Notes: generated by a model not told the origin, from the letters alone. A DNA stretch of 35,478 nt from Micromonospora sp. HK10 (GCF_000982955.1 NZ_KQ058709.1:5701-41178), one strand, 5' to 3'. Numbered from the stretch's first letter, positions 10,789 to 18,914 are shown. A program made the numbers and translations.

Positions 10789-11190
10789 GACTGCGGCAGG
10801 TCGGCCCTTCCCCCGCGACGGAGGCACCGAGATGCGGCGGGTCGGCCCTTCCCCCGCGACGGAGGCACCGAGATGCGGCGGGTCGGGCCTTCTCGCGTGG
10901 CGGAGGCACCGAGATGCGGCGGGTCGGGCCTTCTCGCGTGGCGGAGGCACCGATATGCGGCGGGTCGGGCGGGCCTTCCCCCGCGACGGAGGCACCGAGA
11001 TGCGGCGGGTCGGGCCTTCTCGCGTGGCGGAGGCACCGATATGCGGCGGGTCGGGCCTTCTCGCGTGGCGGAGGCACCGATGTGAGGCGGGTCGGGCCTT
11101 CCCCCGCGACGGAGGCACCGAGATGCGGTGGGTCGGGCCGTCCCGCGTGGCGGAGGCAGCGAGACGCGGCAGGTCGGCCCGTCCTGGGGA
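10789..11190. repeat. 41-bp tandem repeat array between ilvC and serA
   Basis: About ten copies of a 41-bp unit run head to tail. Full copies start at 10831, 10872, 10913, 10954, 10999, 11040, 11081 and 11122, with degenerate ends. Two subtypes are mixed, one with CCTTCCCCCGCGAC and one with CCTTCTCGCGTGGC in the middle; one copy has four extra bases. All share a core GGCGGGTCGG and GGAGGCACCGA. The open frames crossing it on both strands are repeat artefacts with no homology. Together with the terminator it fills most of the 844-bp gene-free stretch 10620-11463; 11191-11340 shows nothing further I can name. Confidence 0.95.
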
Positions 11191-11345
11191 CGTCTGCGGT
11201 CGGCGGGGGTGGGTCCGCCTGGTGGGAGGGGGTGACGGACGCCTCGGGTGGGTTGGCGTGCGTGAACGGCGGATGTCGAGCGTGCGAAGCGGCTGTGTGA
11301 GGGCGCTCACCCCGAGGTACGGGACACGGCTGGCGAGCCGCCCCC

Positions 11346-11351
11346 TACGAT
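11346..11351 (+). promoter_or_regulatory. candidate -10 box for serA
   Basis: TACGAT at 11346-11351 fits an actinobacterial -10 and lies 112 bases before the serA ATG. No convincing -35 is visible; GGGACA at 11321-11326 is the nearest candidate with a 19-bp spacer. Confidence 0.3.
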
Positions 11352-11463
11352 CCCTACTAGGTGCGTCAGCCGGCACCTGACGGCCATGGCACAGATCGGC
11401 GCAGGGCGCAGCGCGGCGTCCCGCCGCCCCAGGCCGACCAAAACCGAGCGTCTACGAGGACCG

Positions 11464-13062
11464 ATGAATCCTGTCGTACTGATCGCCGAAGAACTCGCTC
11501 CTGCCGCCATCGAGGTGCTCGCGCACGACTTCGACGTGCGGCACGTCGACGGCACCGACCGCCCGGCCCTGCTCTCCGCGCTCTCCGAGGCCGACGCGGT
11601 GATCGTACGCAGCGCCACCCAGATCGACGCCGAGGCCGTCGCCGCCGCGCCGCGGCTCAAGGTGGTCGCCCGGGCCGGTGTGGGTCTGGACAACGTCGAG
11701 GTGCCGGCCGCCACGGCGCGTGGTGTCATGGTCGTCAACGCGCCCACCTCGAACATCGTCTCGGCGGCGGAGCAGGCGGTCGCGCTGCTGCTGGCCGTGG
11801 CCCGCAACACCGCCAGCGCCAGCGCCGCGCTCAAGGCGGGGGAGTGGAAGCGGTCCAAGTACACCGGCGTGGAGTTGCAGGGCAAGACGGTCGGCGTGGT
11901 GGGTCTCGGTCGCATCGGCGTGCTCTTCGCCCAGCGGATCGCAGCCTTCGGCACCCGGCTGATCGCGTACGACCCGTACATCCAGCCGGCCCGGGCCGCG
12001 CAGCTCGGCGTCCGCCTGGTCGGGCTGGAGGAACTGCTGCGGGAGAGCGACTTCATCTCGATCCACCTGCCCAAGACGCCGGAGACGGTGGGCCTGATCG
12101 GCGAGAAGGAGCTGGCGATCGTCAAGCCCGGCGTCCGGATCGTCAACGCGGCCCGGGGCGGCCTGGTCGACGAGCAGGCCCTCGCGGACGCGATCGCCGA
12201 GGGCCGGGTCGCCGGTGCCGGCGTCGACGTGTACGCCAAGGAGCCCTGCACCTCCTCGCCGCTGTTCGCCTTCGACAACGTGGTGGCCACCCCGCACCTG
12301 GGTGCCTCCACCCACGAGGCGCAGGACAAGGCGGGCCTGGCCGTGGCGAAGAGCGTCAAGCTGGCGTTGCAGGGCGAGTTCGTCCCGGACGCGGTGAACG
12401 TGCAGGCCGGTGGCGTGGTCGCCGAGGACGTGCGGCCGTTGCTGCCGTTGGCCGAGAAGCTCGGCCGGGCCTTCACCGCCGTGGCCGGTGGGATCGCCGC
12501 CAGCGTCAACATCGAGGTGCGCGGCGAGGTCGTCGCCCATGACGTCTCGGTGCTCAAGCTCGCGGCCACCAAGGGGCTGTTCAGCTCGGTGGTGGAGGAG
12601 CAGGTCACCTACGTCAACGCCCCGCACCTGGCCGCCGAGCGTGGCGTCGAGGTCACCCTGGCCACCCAGGCCGAGACGGTCGACCACCCCAACCTGGTGA
12701 CCGTACGCGGCGCGCTGCCGGACGGCCGGACGGTCAGCGTCTCCGGCACGGTGACGCACACCGGCAGCCGGGACGTCATCAAGCTGACCGAGGTGGACGG
12801 CTTCGACGTGGAGATCGGCGCCGAGGGCATCCTGGTCTTCCTGCGCTACGCGGACCGGCCGGGCGTGGTCGGCACGGTCGGCACGCTGCTCGGCGCGGCC
12901 GGCGTGAACATCGCCGCCATGCAGGTCGCCCGCCGGGAGGCCGGTGGCGAGACGCTGATGACCCTCACCGTCGACCAGGCGCTCGGTGCGGATCTGCTCA
13001 GCTCGGCCGCCGACTCGATCGGCGCGGTGGCGGCCAGCGCCGCCGACCTGCGCGACGAGTAG
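11464..13062 (+). CDS. serA: D-3-phosphoglycerate dehydrogenase (long type with ACT domain)
   Basis: This NAD-dependent enzyme (EC 1.1.1.95) catalyses the first step of serine synthesis. It has 532 residues, the long actinobacterial type with substrate, nucleotide, intervening (ASB) and ACT domains. Visible motifs are VVGLGRIGVLFAQR for NAD binding, catalytic Arg in NAARGGLVDEQAL, Glu in YAKEP and His in TPHLGAST. The ASB domain lies at about 310-455 and the ACT domain at about 458-530 (VGTVGTLLGAAGVNIAAMQV). The ATG at 11464 follows a CGAGGA ribosome-binding site; upstream in-frame starts are inside unrelated sequence. It sits between ilvC and leuB, a neighbourhood commonly seen in actinobacteria. 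The ACT domain suggests serine feedback inhibition. Confidence 0.97.
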   Translation: MNPVVLIAEELAPAAIEVLAHDFDVRHVDGTDRPALLSALSEADAVIVRSATQIDAEAVAAAPRLKVVARAGVGLDNVEVPAATARGVMVVNAPTSNIVSAAEQAVALLLAVARNTASASAALKAGEWKRSKYTGVELQGKTVGVVGLGRIGVLFAQRIAAFGTRLIAYDPYIQPARAAQLGVRLVGLEELLRESDFISIHLPKTPETVGLIGEKELAIVKPGVRIVNAARGGLVDEQALADAIAEGRVAGAGVDVYAKEPCTSSPLFAFDNVVATPHLGASTHEAQDKAGLAVAKSVKLALQGEFVPDAVNVQAGGVVAEDVRPLLPLAEKLGRAFTAVAGGIAASVNIEVRGEVVAHDVSVLKLAATKGLFSSVVEEQVTYVNAPHLAAERGVEVTLATQAETVDHPNLVTVRGALPDGRTVSVSGTVTHTGSRDVIKLTEVDGFDVEIGAEGILVFLRYADRPGVVGTVGTLLGAAGVNIAAMQVARREAGGETLMTLTVDQALGADLLSSAADSIGAVAASAADLRDE

Positions 13063-13154
13063 GTGCGGTAAGCGCCGCCCTACGTGCGCGGCGGCTAGGT
13101 ACGGGAAGCGCCGCACCTACCCGCACGGCGGGGAGGTGCGGGCAGCACGGAGCG

Positions 13155-13180
13155 GGGGCCCGGCCGGACGGCCGGGCCCC
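13155..13180. terminator. serA terminator hairpin, possibly bidirectional
   Basis: Eleven perfect GC pairs (13155-13165 with 13170-13180) and a 4-base loop, between the convergent serA and the small minus-strand gene. The preceding bases 13063-13140 contain short imperfect repeats of GCGCCGC and TAGGT-type sequence. Confidence 0.65.
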
Positions 13181-13196
13181 TCGTCGTCCGCGCTGC

Positions 13197-13553
13197 TCAG
13201 CTGCGGACGCGGGCCGGCGGCGGGTACACCGAGCCGTCCTGGACGTCGAAGAGCATCAGGTCGTGCTCGCCGGCCAACCGCTCGATGTCGAGCAGCACCT
13301 GGTCCTCGCAGGTGGCGAAGAGGCTCATGCCCACGTGGTCTGCGGCCGCGTGCAGCGGGGCGACCTCCCACGGGGTGCCGGGGCCGGCCGGCCGGTCCGG
13401 GTACGCCGCGGTGATCGCCCGGTAGAAGCCGACCACCCGGGGATCGGGGTGGTGGTCGACGTGCCGCCCTTCGCGGCACCGCCGCACCGCTTCCCGTACG
13501 TCGTCGGGCGTGGCCCCGGACGGCAGGGCCCACACGCTCAGATCGAAACTCAC
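13197..13553 (-). CDS. small conserved hypothetical protein
   Basis: This is a 118-residue soluble protein starting MSFDLSVWALPSGATPDDVR, with a compact alpha/beta-like composition (YRAITAAYPDRP, MSLFATCEDQVLLDIERLA, MLFDVQDGSVYPP). N-termini of the MSxDLxVW type occur in small uncharacterised actinobacterial proteins. The GTG start at 13551-13553 is the natural beginning. There is no good Shine-Dalgarno sequence, but CACGCT lies seven bases upstream and could act as a -10 for a leaderless message. It is convergent with serA. Function unknown. Confidence 0.65.
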   Translation of the reverse strand: MSFDLSVWALPSGATPDDVREAVRRCREGRHVDHHPDPRVVGFYRAITAAYPDRPAGPGTPWEVAPLHAAADHVGMSLFATCEDQVLLDIERLAGEHDLMLFDVQDGSVYPPPARVRS

Positions 13554-13658
13554 GGCGGACAGCGTGCCATCCCGCTCCGCCGCCGTCACCCCTGCCCCGC
13601 CACTGGCCGACCGGGCGTTGACCGGCCCGGCTGCGGCGACGGTCCGCTGTGGAGACTC

Positions 13659-13688
13659 TTGCGTCGAGTTGCGTCGATTCGCTAGCGT
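13659..13688 (+). promoter_or_regulatory. candidate plus-strand promoter in the 13554-13930 gap
   Basis: TTGCGT (13659-13664) and TAGCGT (13683-13688) are separated by 18 bp. The TTGCGTCGA motif is repeated 10 bp later, so two phased -35-like elements exist. No plus-strand gene follows for more than 1.2 kb, so the transcript, if real, would be a short non-coding RNA. Confidence 0.4.
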
Positions 13689-13694
13689 ACCGGT

Positions 13695-13841
13695 GCGGTC
13701 ACTGGCTGAGTCGAAACTCCGACCCGTCTTCGGGTGACGCGGTCGCAGTCCCGGCCCACCAGCCCGCACCCCTCGATTGCGCGAGCCACGCGCACTCGTC
13801 GCTGACCGGCCCCCACGGTCGTTGCCGAGACCGTGGGGGCC
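13695..13841 (+). ncRNA. candidate small non-coding RNA
   Basis: Downstream of the promoter-like element lie two small perfect hairpins, GAGT-CGAA-ACTC and ACCCG-TCTT-CGGGT. About 150 bases from the predicted start the region ends in a 13-bp perfect hairpin (13808-13820 with 13829-13841). It has no open reading frame with coding character and matches no RNA family I can recognise. The same hairpin could instead terminate the minus-strand apbE-like gene. It occupies the 377-bp gap 13554-13930; the rest of that gap shows nothing clear. Confidence 0.35.
13808..13841. terminator. 13-bp perfect hairpin, terminator
   Basis: Arms 13808-13820 and 13829-13841 pair perfectly around an 8-base loop. It lies 90 bases past the end of the minus-strand flavin transferase gene and could terminate it, or a plus-strand small RNA, or both. 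Confidence 0.6.
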
Positions 13842-13930
13842 GATCGCGGGCCGTGCCCGGGAAGCCTTGCCGGTGCGGCGGGTGAAGCCCGGAACGCCCG
13901 CGGGCGCGGGGGAATGTCCAGAGGCGACGG

Positions 13931-14803
13931 TCAGCGTCGGCGGTGCGCGAAGAGCGCCTGGTAGTCCGAGCCGTTGCGGAACCAGGCCAGCCCTGCCGGC
14001 CCGGCCGCGTAGAGGGCGGTGGCGTAGGCGTCGGCCACCGCGAGGTTCGGCCCCACCACGGTGGCGGCGACGAGCTGGTCGGCCGGCTCGCCGGTGTGCG
14101 GGTCCACCACATGTCCCCGGCGCCCGCTCACGCCGGAGGTGCCCACCGCGCCGGCCGTCATCTCCAGCACCAGCGGGGTGCGCCGGGGGTCCGTCGGGTG
14201 GTGCACGGCCACCCGCCACGGGCCGCCGTGCGCGGCGTGCCCGCGTACCGTCAGGTCGGCGCCGCTGAGCACGGCGTAGTCGTGCACGCCGGCGGCGCGC
14301 AGCCGGTCCGCCGCCTGCTCCACCGCCCAGCCGCCGAGCAGGCCGCCCGGGTCGAAGCCGCCGGGCACGGCCCAGGCGTCGAACCACCCGTCGGTGGCCG
14401 CCCGCATCGCGGCGCAGCGGTCCACCAGGTCGGCCAGCGGGGGGTACGACTCGGGGCTGATCTCGCCCCGGCGCAGCATCGAGACCAGGCTGTCTGGGCG
14501 GTTCGGTCCGTACGTCAGGTCGATGGCCCGCAGTTCGGCGACCGCGTCGCGCAGCGCCGCCCCGACGACCCGGCGGCCGAGCCAGTCGGGGGCGTTGAGC
14601 AGCAGGGTGTACTCGGCGGTGGAGGTACGCACGGTGTGCTGGACGCTGATCCGGTCGGCGGTGCCGGAGCCGGCCCGGTCGAGCCGGTGGCTGGGGGCAC
14701 CGAGGCGCAGGTCGGGACGGCGGCTGTGGAAGGTCGACTGGTCGACCCACCGGGTTCGGGGCTGCTCGTCGGCCCAGCGGGCCCGCCGCGCGTCGATCCG
14801 CAT
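13931..14803 (-). CDS. ApbE-like FAD:protein FMN transferase
   Basis: ApbE enzymes use FAD and Mg to attach FMN covalently to Thr/Ser of redox proteins. This 290-residue protein has the family order: a region aligning with the FD...[18 protein letters not shown] block (residues about 150-175), the nucleotide segment [13 protein letters not shown], and [10 protein letters not shown] followed by ADAYATAL, which matches the metal-binding DAxAT motif. No signal peptide or lipobox is present, so it is probably cytoplasmic, unlike many Gram-negative homologues. The usual Lys of the KGWAV block is Gly here. The ATG at 14801-14803 has GAGGGAGCGG upstream. It is divergent from leuB. The target flavoprotein is not in the window. 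Confidence 0.85.
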   Translation of the reverse strand: MRIDARRARWADEQPRTRWVDQSTFHSRRPDLRLGAPSHRLDRAGSGTADRISVQHTVRTSTAEYTLLLNAPDWLGRRVVGAALRDAVAELRAIDLTYGPNRPDSLVSMLRRGEISPESYPPLADLVDRCAAMRAATDGWFDAWAVPGGFDPGGLLGGWAVEQAADRLRAAGVHDYAVLSGADLTVRGHAAHGGPWRVAVHHPTDPRRTPLVLEMTAGAVGTSGVSGRRGHVVDPHTGEPADQLVAATVVGPNLAVADAYATALYAAGPAGLAWFRNGSDYQALFAHRRR

Positions 14804-14942
14804 CGCTCCGCTCCCTCGCTGGCGGCACCGCAGCGCCGCGGCGAAGCCGGTCCCCGGGCCCGTCGTCGGCCCGCTGCCCTGACCCTAGGGTGCGGAGATG
14901 ATCGCCGCATGAATCGCACCTGGGAGCATGCTGTGTATCGTG

Positions 14943-14960
14943 CTTCCCAAATTATGGAAG
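14943..14960. promoter_or_regulatory. AT-rich inverted repeat upstream of leuB
   Basis: CTTCC (14943-14947) and GGAAG (14956-14960) flank CAAATTAT, an unusually AT-rich spot. A -10-like TATCGT lies at 14936-14941. This could be the leuB promoter/operator region, 66 bases before the GTG. The regulator is not identifiable. Confidence 0.3.
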
Positions 14961-15025
14961 GCGCGTACCGGGAGCCGGGACGGCGACGTACCGTTGCGCA
15001 GAACGACGAGGTGAGGGAGCGCCAG

Positions 15026-16057
15026 GTGGCACGGATCGCGGTGGTGGCCGGGGACGGCATCGGGCCCGAGGTGGTCGGGCAGGCCCGCAAGGTCATCGAC
15101 GCGGTGCTCCCCGGCGTGGCGGCCACCGAGTACGACCTCGGCGCGGCCCGCTACCACCGCACCGGCGAGGTGCTGCCCGAGTCGGTCCTCGAGGAACTGG
15201 CCGGGCACGACGCCATCCTGCTCGGCGCGGTCGGCGACCCGACCGTGCCGCCGGGGGTGCTGGAGCGTGGTCTGCTGCTCAAGCTCCGCTTCGCCTTCGA
15301 CCAGTACGTCAACCTCCGCCCGTCCCGGCTCTGGCCGGGGGTCGCCGGCCCGCTGGCCGCGGTGAAGCCGGGCGAGGTCGACCTGGTCGTGGTCCGCGAG
15401 GGCACCGAGGGCCTGTACGCCGGCGCCGGCGGCGCCCTGCACCGGGACACCCCGGCCGAGGTGGCCACCGAGGAGAGCCTGAACACCCGGCACGGCGTGG
15501 AGCGGGTGATCCGGGACGCCTTCGCCCGGGCCCGCCGCCGCGAGCGGCGCAAGGTGACCCTGGTACACAAGACCAACGTGTTGACCCACGCCGGCTCGCT
15601 CTGGGCCCGGGCGTTCGAGGCCGTGGCGGCCGAGCACCCGGACGTGACGACGGAATACCAGCACGTCGACGCCGCCGCCATGTTCCTGGTGACCAACCCG
15701 CAGCGGTACGACGTGGTGGTCACCGACAACCTGTTCGGTGACATCCTCACCGACATCGCGGCCGCGGTGACCGGTGGCATCGGGCTGGCCGCCAGCGGCT
15801 GCATCAACCCCGAGGGGCGCTACCCGTCGATGTTCGAGCCGGTGCACGGCTCCGCGCCGGACATCGCGGGCCGGGGCGTCGCCGATCCGGTCGCCGCGGT
15901 GCTCTCCGCCGCGCTGCTGCTCGACCAGCTCGGCCACGCCGACGCCGCCGGGCGGGTCACCGCCGCGGTCGCCACCGAGCTGGCCGGGCGTACGCCGGGC
16001 ACGTCGCTGCGCACCGAGGAGGTCGGCGACCGCCTCGCCGGGTACGCCGTAGCCTGA
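15026..16057 (+). CDS. leuB: 3-isopropylmalate dehydrogenase
   Basis: This NAD-dependent decarboxylating dehydrogenase (EC 1.1.1.85) oxidises 3-isopropylmalate in leucine synthesis. In organisms using citramalate it can also oxidise the methylmalate intermediate. It has 343 residues, with [12 protein letters not shown] at the N-terminus, an Arg-rich substrate region around [11 protein letters not shown], catalytic Lys in [12 protein letters not shown], Asp-rich metal site [16 protein letters not shown] and nucleotide loop [13 protein letters not shown]. The GTG at 15026 is chosen because homologues begin [15 protein letters not shown] and GAGGGAGCG precedes it. An in-frame ATG at 14909 would add a 39-residue non-homologous extension. 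It lies 202 bp upstream of ilvE. Confidence 0.96.
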   Translation: MARIAVVAGDGIGPEVVGQARKVIDAVLPGVAATEYDLGAARYHRTGEVLPESVLEELAGHDAILLGAVGDPTVPPGVLERGLLLKLRFAFDQYVNLRPSRLWPGVAGPLAAVKPGEVDLVVVREGTEGLYAGAGGALHRDTPAEVATEESLNTRHGVERVIRDAFARARRRERRKVTLVHKTNVLTHAGSLWARAFEAVAAEHPDVTTEYQHVDAAAMFLVTNPQRYDVVVTDNLFGDILTDIAAAVTGGIGLAASGCINPEGRYPSMFEPVHGSAPDIAGRGVADPVAAVLSAALLLDQLGHADAAGRVTAAVATELAGRTPGTSLRTEEVGDRLAGYAVA

Positions 16058-16079
16058 CCGGGCCGTCACTCGGCCCGGT
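16057..16079 (+). terminator. leuB terminator hairpin overlapping the stop codon
   Basis: Nine pairs (16057-16065 with 16071-16079) and a 5-base loop, starting on the last base of the leuB stop codon; no T-tract beyond two T. Confidence 0.5.
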
Positions 16080-16189
16080 TCCGGGCCGCCAGACCCGTGC
16101 CGGGCTGAACCCGCCCGGTCGTCGTAGCCCAGCCACCCGGCTCCATCGATGTGTCGGGCCGGTGCTATCCGCTGAACGACCGTTCGGGG

Positions 16190-16234
16190 TAAGTTTCTGG
16201 CACCAGTGACGCCGGCGTGCGATCCCGCACGCCG
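16190..16234 (+). promoter_or_regulatory. ilvE promoter -10 and 5' leader hairpin
   Basis: TAAGTT (16190-16195) is a candidate -10. Downstream, 16213-16221 pairs perfectly with 16226-16234 (nine pairs, ATCC loop), ending about ten bases before the GGGAGG ribosome-binding site of ilvE. The hairpin could modulate translation. There is no T-run and no branched-chain-rich leader peptide, so it is not an attenuator of the ilvB type. Confidence 0.4.
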
Positions 16235-16258
16235 TGGACCCGCAGGGAGGTCAGCGCG

Positions 16259-17356
16259 ATGAGCGGTGGTGACATGCTCGATTTCGAGATCCGTCCGAAT
16301 CCCGCGCCGGTATCCGCCGCCGACCGGGCCGCCCTGCTGGCGAACCCGGGCTTCGGCCGGGTGTTCACCGATCACATGGTGACCATCCGCTACGCCGAGG
16401 GCAAGGGCTGGTACGACGCCCGGGTGGAGGCCCGTGCCCCGATCCCGATGGACCCGGCCTCCGCCGTCCTGCACTACGCGCAGGAGATCTTCGAAGGGCT
16501 GAAGGCGTACCGGACCGGGGACGGATCGGTGACCATGTTCCGTCCGGAGGCCAACGCGGCCCGCTTCGTCGCCTCGGCGCACCGCCTGGCCATGCCGGAG
16601 CTGCCCCCGGAGATGTTCGTCGAGTCGCTGCGCCGCCTCGTGGAGATCGACCAGGACTGGATTCCGGAGCACGAGGACGCCAGCCTCTACCTACGGCCGT
16701 TCATGTTCGCCAGCGAGGTCTTCCTCGGCGTCCGCCCGGCCAACGAGTACCTCTACTGCGTGATCGCCTCACCGGCCGGCGCGTACTTCGCCGGTGGTGT
16801 GAAGCCGGTGACGGTCTGGGTCTCCCCGGACTACACGCGGGCGGCGCCCGGCGGCACGGGCGCGGCCAAGTGCGGCGGCAACTATGCGGCCTCGCTGGCC
16901 GCGCAGGCCGAGGCGATCGAGGCCGGCTGCGACCAGGTGGTCTTCCTGGACGCCGTGGAGCGACGCTTCGTCGACGAGTTGGGCGGCATGAACGTCTTCT
17001 TCGTCTACGACGACAACACGCTGGTCACCCCGCCGCTGACCGGCACCCTCCTGCCCGGCATCACCCGCGACGCGATCCTCACCCTGGCCGCCGAGGCGGG
17101 GTACCGGGTGGCGGAACGGCCGGTGAGCTTCGCCGACTGGCAGGCCGACGCTGCCAGCGGCCGGCTCCGCGAGGTCTTCGCCTGTGGCACCGCCGCGGTG
17201 ATCACGCCGATCGGTGGCGTGCGCTTCCCGGACGGCGAGTTCCTGATCGGTGGCGGCGAGTCGGGTCGCTCCACCATGGCCCTGCGGCAGCAACTGGTGG
17301 ACATCCAGCGCGGCCGTGCCGAGGACCGGCACGGCTGGGTGCGCAAGGTGCTCTGA
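16259..17356 (+). CDS. ilvE: branched-chain amino acid aminotransferase
   Basis: This PLP-dependent class IV (fold type IV) aminotransferase (EC 2.6.1.42) makes valine, leucine and isoleucine from their keto acids with glutamate as donor. It has 365 residues, typical of the bacterial BCAT2-like form. The cofactor Lys is K204 in GAAKCGGNYAASLAAQ. Other landmarks are HYAQEIFEGLKAYR, LYLRPFMFA, DELGGMNVFFV and EVFACGTAAVITPIG. The ATG at 16259 follows GGGAGG with good spacing; an in-frame start at 16217 lies upstream of the ribosome-binding site and inside the leader hairpin. A 17-bp perfect hairpin follows 12 bases after the stop. Confidence 0.97.
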   Translation: MSGGDMLDFEIRPNPAPVSAADRAALLANPGFGRVFTDHMVTIRYAEGKGWYDARVEARAPIPMDPASAVLHYAQEIFEGLKAYRTGDGSVTMFRPEANAARFVASAHRLAMPELPPEMFVESLRRLVEIDQDWIPEHEDASLYLRPFMFASEVFLGVRPANEYLYCVIASPAGAYFAGGVKPVTVWVSPDYTRAAPGGTGAAKCGGNYAASLAAQAEAIEAGCDQVVFLDAVERRFVDELGGMNVFFVYDDNTLVTPPLTGTLLPGITRDAILTLAAEAGYRVAERPVSFADWQADAASGRLREVFACGTAAVITPIGGVRFPDGEFLIGGGESGRSTMALRQQLVDIQRGRAEDRHGWVRKVL

Positions 17357-17368
17357 CCCCACGGTCCA

Positions 17369-17406
17369 CGTCGACGGCCGGCACCCCTCGGTGCCGGCCG
17401 TCGACG
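17369..17406. terminator. ilvE terminator, 17-bp perfect hairpin
   Basis: 17369-17385 pairs without mismatch with 17390-17406 around a CCTC loop, immediately downstream of ilvE. No T-tract. Confidence 0.7.
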
Positions 17407-17459
17407 CGCCGCTGGTCGCCGGAGCCCCGCGGGCCCCGTGACCACTACTACGGCCCTCC

Positions 17460-17822
17460 GCGAAGCTGACCTTTCCGTTTGGCTGGCCTTTCCGCGTGGC
17501 TGGCGTTCCGCGAAACTGGGCCTTCCGCTGGCCGGCCTTTCCGCGATGCTGGCCCTTTCGTGACGGCGGCCTTTCCGTGATGCTGGCCCTTCCGTGACGC
17601 CGGCCTTTCCGCGATGCTGGCCCTTTCGTGACGGCGGCCTTTCCGTGATGCTGGCCCTTTCGTGACGCCGGCCTTTCCGCGATGCTGGCCTTTCCGCGAT
17701 GCTGGCCTTTCCGCGAGGCTGGCCCTTCCGCGACGCCAGCCTTCGCGAGGCGGCGTTTCCGTGTGGTTGGCATTCCGAGTGGCCAGGGTTCCGCGCGGCC
17801 AGCCTTCCCGCTCGGCCGGCAA
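17460..17822. repeat. 17-bp tandem repeat array downstream of ilvE
   Basis: About twenty degenerate copies of a 17-bp unit (consensus GATGCTGGCCTTTCCGC). Between about 17560 and 17735 the units are in strict register and partly alternate between a GATGCTGG and a GACGSCGG type, giving a 34-bp higher-order period; the flanks are more degenerate. No coding potential. It is the first part of the gene-free stretch 17357-18161. Confidence 0.92.
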
Positions 17823-17835
17823 CCCCCGCTGCGGC

Positions 17836-17967
17836 GCCTACTGACCTGATGTCGTAGACGATTCAGCATGTGCAGCGGCGGACAGCTTTCGCCGTCTCCG
17901 CCGGGAGCCGCGGTGATGGTCGCCCGGGTGGCCCGGCTGAGTCGTTCACGACATCAGGTCGGTAGGC
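17836..17967. mobile_element. 132-bp element with about 31-bp imperfect terminal inverted repeats (MITE-like or palindromic dispersed repeat)
   Basis: The left arm 17837-17866 and the right arm 17937-17966 match as inverted repeats at 26 of 30 positions, with one further pair outside. The shared core is GACCTGATGTCGT / ACGACATCAGGTC. Each arm is itself nearly palindromic (CTGA..TCGT-NN-ACGA..TCAG). The 70-bp interior has no gene and can form a further GC hairpin. The size and long inverted ends resemble a miniature inverted-repeat element, but no target-site duplication is obvious and no transposase is in the window. Confidence 0.5.
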
Positions 17968-18036
17968 ACCGAGAGGGGTAAGGCCGGCGCGGGCGAGTCC
18001 GGTCACTCGGCGTCCGTCGACCGACCGTTGCCGGCG

Positions 18037-18150
18037 AGGACAACCCGCCGGAGCGCCTTCGCCCGAGCCGAGGACCCGCTCCGGGCGCGTTCGTCCCGAG
18101 CCGAGGACCCGCCGGAGCGCCTTCGCCCGAGCCGAGGACCTGTCGGAGCG
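18037..18150. repeat. short tandem array, period about 31-33 bp
   Basis: About three and a half copies of a unit containing GAGCCGAGGACC, CGCCGGAGCGCC and TTCGCCC lie just downstream of the minus-strand phosphatase gene's stop codon. The unit is unrelated to the 17-bp array upstream. Confidence 0.85.
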
Positions 18151-18161
18151 GCGGCCCTGGG

Positions 18162-18902
18162 TCAGGCGAGCAGGTGGGCGCGGAGCGCGTCGAGCTGGGC
18201 GTCGGTCACCCCGGCGTGACGCAGGTAGCCCTCGATCGAGCCGTACCCGGCGCGCAGTTCGGTCAGGAAGAGCGTCATGGCCTCGGCGGGGGAGGCGAGG
18301 AACGGGCTGGGCAGCGGATCGGCCTCCGGCATGGTGGCGGCGATCCAGGCGCTGAACCGCTCGGACGCCTCGGTGCTGAGCGCGTAGTCGGCGGCGATGG
18401 CGTCGTCGGCCACGCCGAGCACCCCGAGGACGAGCGCGCAGACGATGCCCGTGCGGTCCTTCCCGGCCACGCAGTGCACCACCACGGGGGCGTTCGCGCT
18501 GTCCGCGATGAGCCCCACCGCCTCGGCCAGGCCCGCGGTGCCGGTCTGCGCGAGCGCCGCGTACCGGTCGGCGAGCCAGCGGGCCAGGTCCTCGTGCGGC
18601 TGGTACGACACCTCGGCCCAGCTCTGGTGCTCGGGGTGGATGTGCCGGTAGGTGAGCCCGTCGTACGCGGGCACCCGGCCGTCGCGGGTCATCTCGCTGG
18701 GGCGGCGCAGGTCGATGACGGTACGGATGCCCAGCGCGGTGAACGCGGCCCGGTCGGTCTCGTCGATGCGGTGCAGGGAGTCGGAACGGAAGAGCCGCCC
18801 GCGGCGTACCGTGCCGCCGTCGTGGCCGGGGTGACCGCCGACGTCACGGAAGTTGAACAGGGCGGGGAAGGGGCTGCGGTGCGGGGTGTCCGTGGCGTCC
18901 AC
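18162..18902 (-). CDS. protein tyrosine phosphatase, PtpB-like
   Basis: This 246-residue cytoplasmic phosphatase has the catalytic P-loop HCVAGKDRTG, with nucleophile Cys144 and Arg150. The HCxxGKDRT form is typical of the atypical bacterial tyrosine/lipid phosphatases related to mycobacterial PtpB. The N-terminal block FNFRDVGGH and RGRLFRSDSLHRI are also characteristic of that family. Substrates could be phosphotyrosine proteins or phosphoinositides; sequence does not decide. The GTG start at 18900-18902 has no ribosome-binding site but has TACCGT exactly six bases upstream, which suggests a leaderless message. It follows the PRC-barrel gene on the same strand, separated by a terminator hairpin. 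Confidence 0.88.
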   Translation of the reverse strand: MDATDTPHRSPFPALFNFRDVGGHPGHDGGTVRRGRLFRSDSLHRIDETDRAAFTALGIRTVIDLRRPSEMTRDGRVPAYDGLTYRHIHPEHQSWAEVSYQPHEDLARWLADRYAALAQTGTAGLAEAVGLIADSANAPVVVHCVAGKDRTGIVCALVLGVLGVADDAIAADYALSTEASERFSAWIAATMPEADPLPSPFLASPAEAMTLFLTELRAGYGSIEGYLRHAGVTDAQLDALRAHLLA

Positions 18903-18914
18903 CCTGACACGGTA

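Noticed and set aside
16206..16262. GTG-initiated 18-codon upstream frame ending in ATGA overlap with ilvE
   Set aside because: It has no branched-chain codon bias and its composition follows the hairpin sequence; coupling is possible but unsupported.
17460..17822. CRISPR array
   Set aside because: The repeats are contiguous 17-mers without unique spacers, and there are no cas genes.
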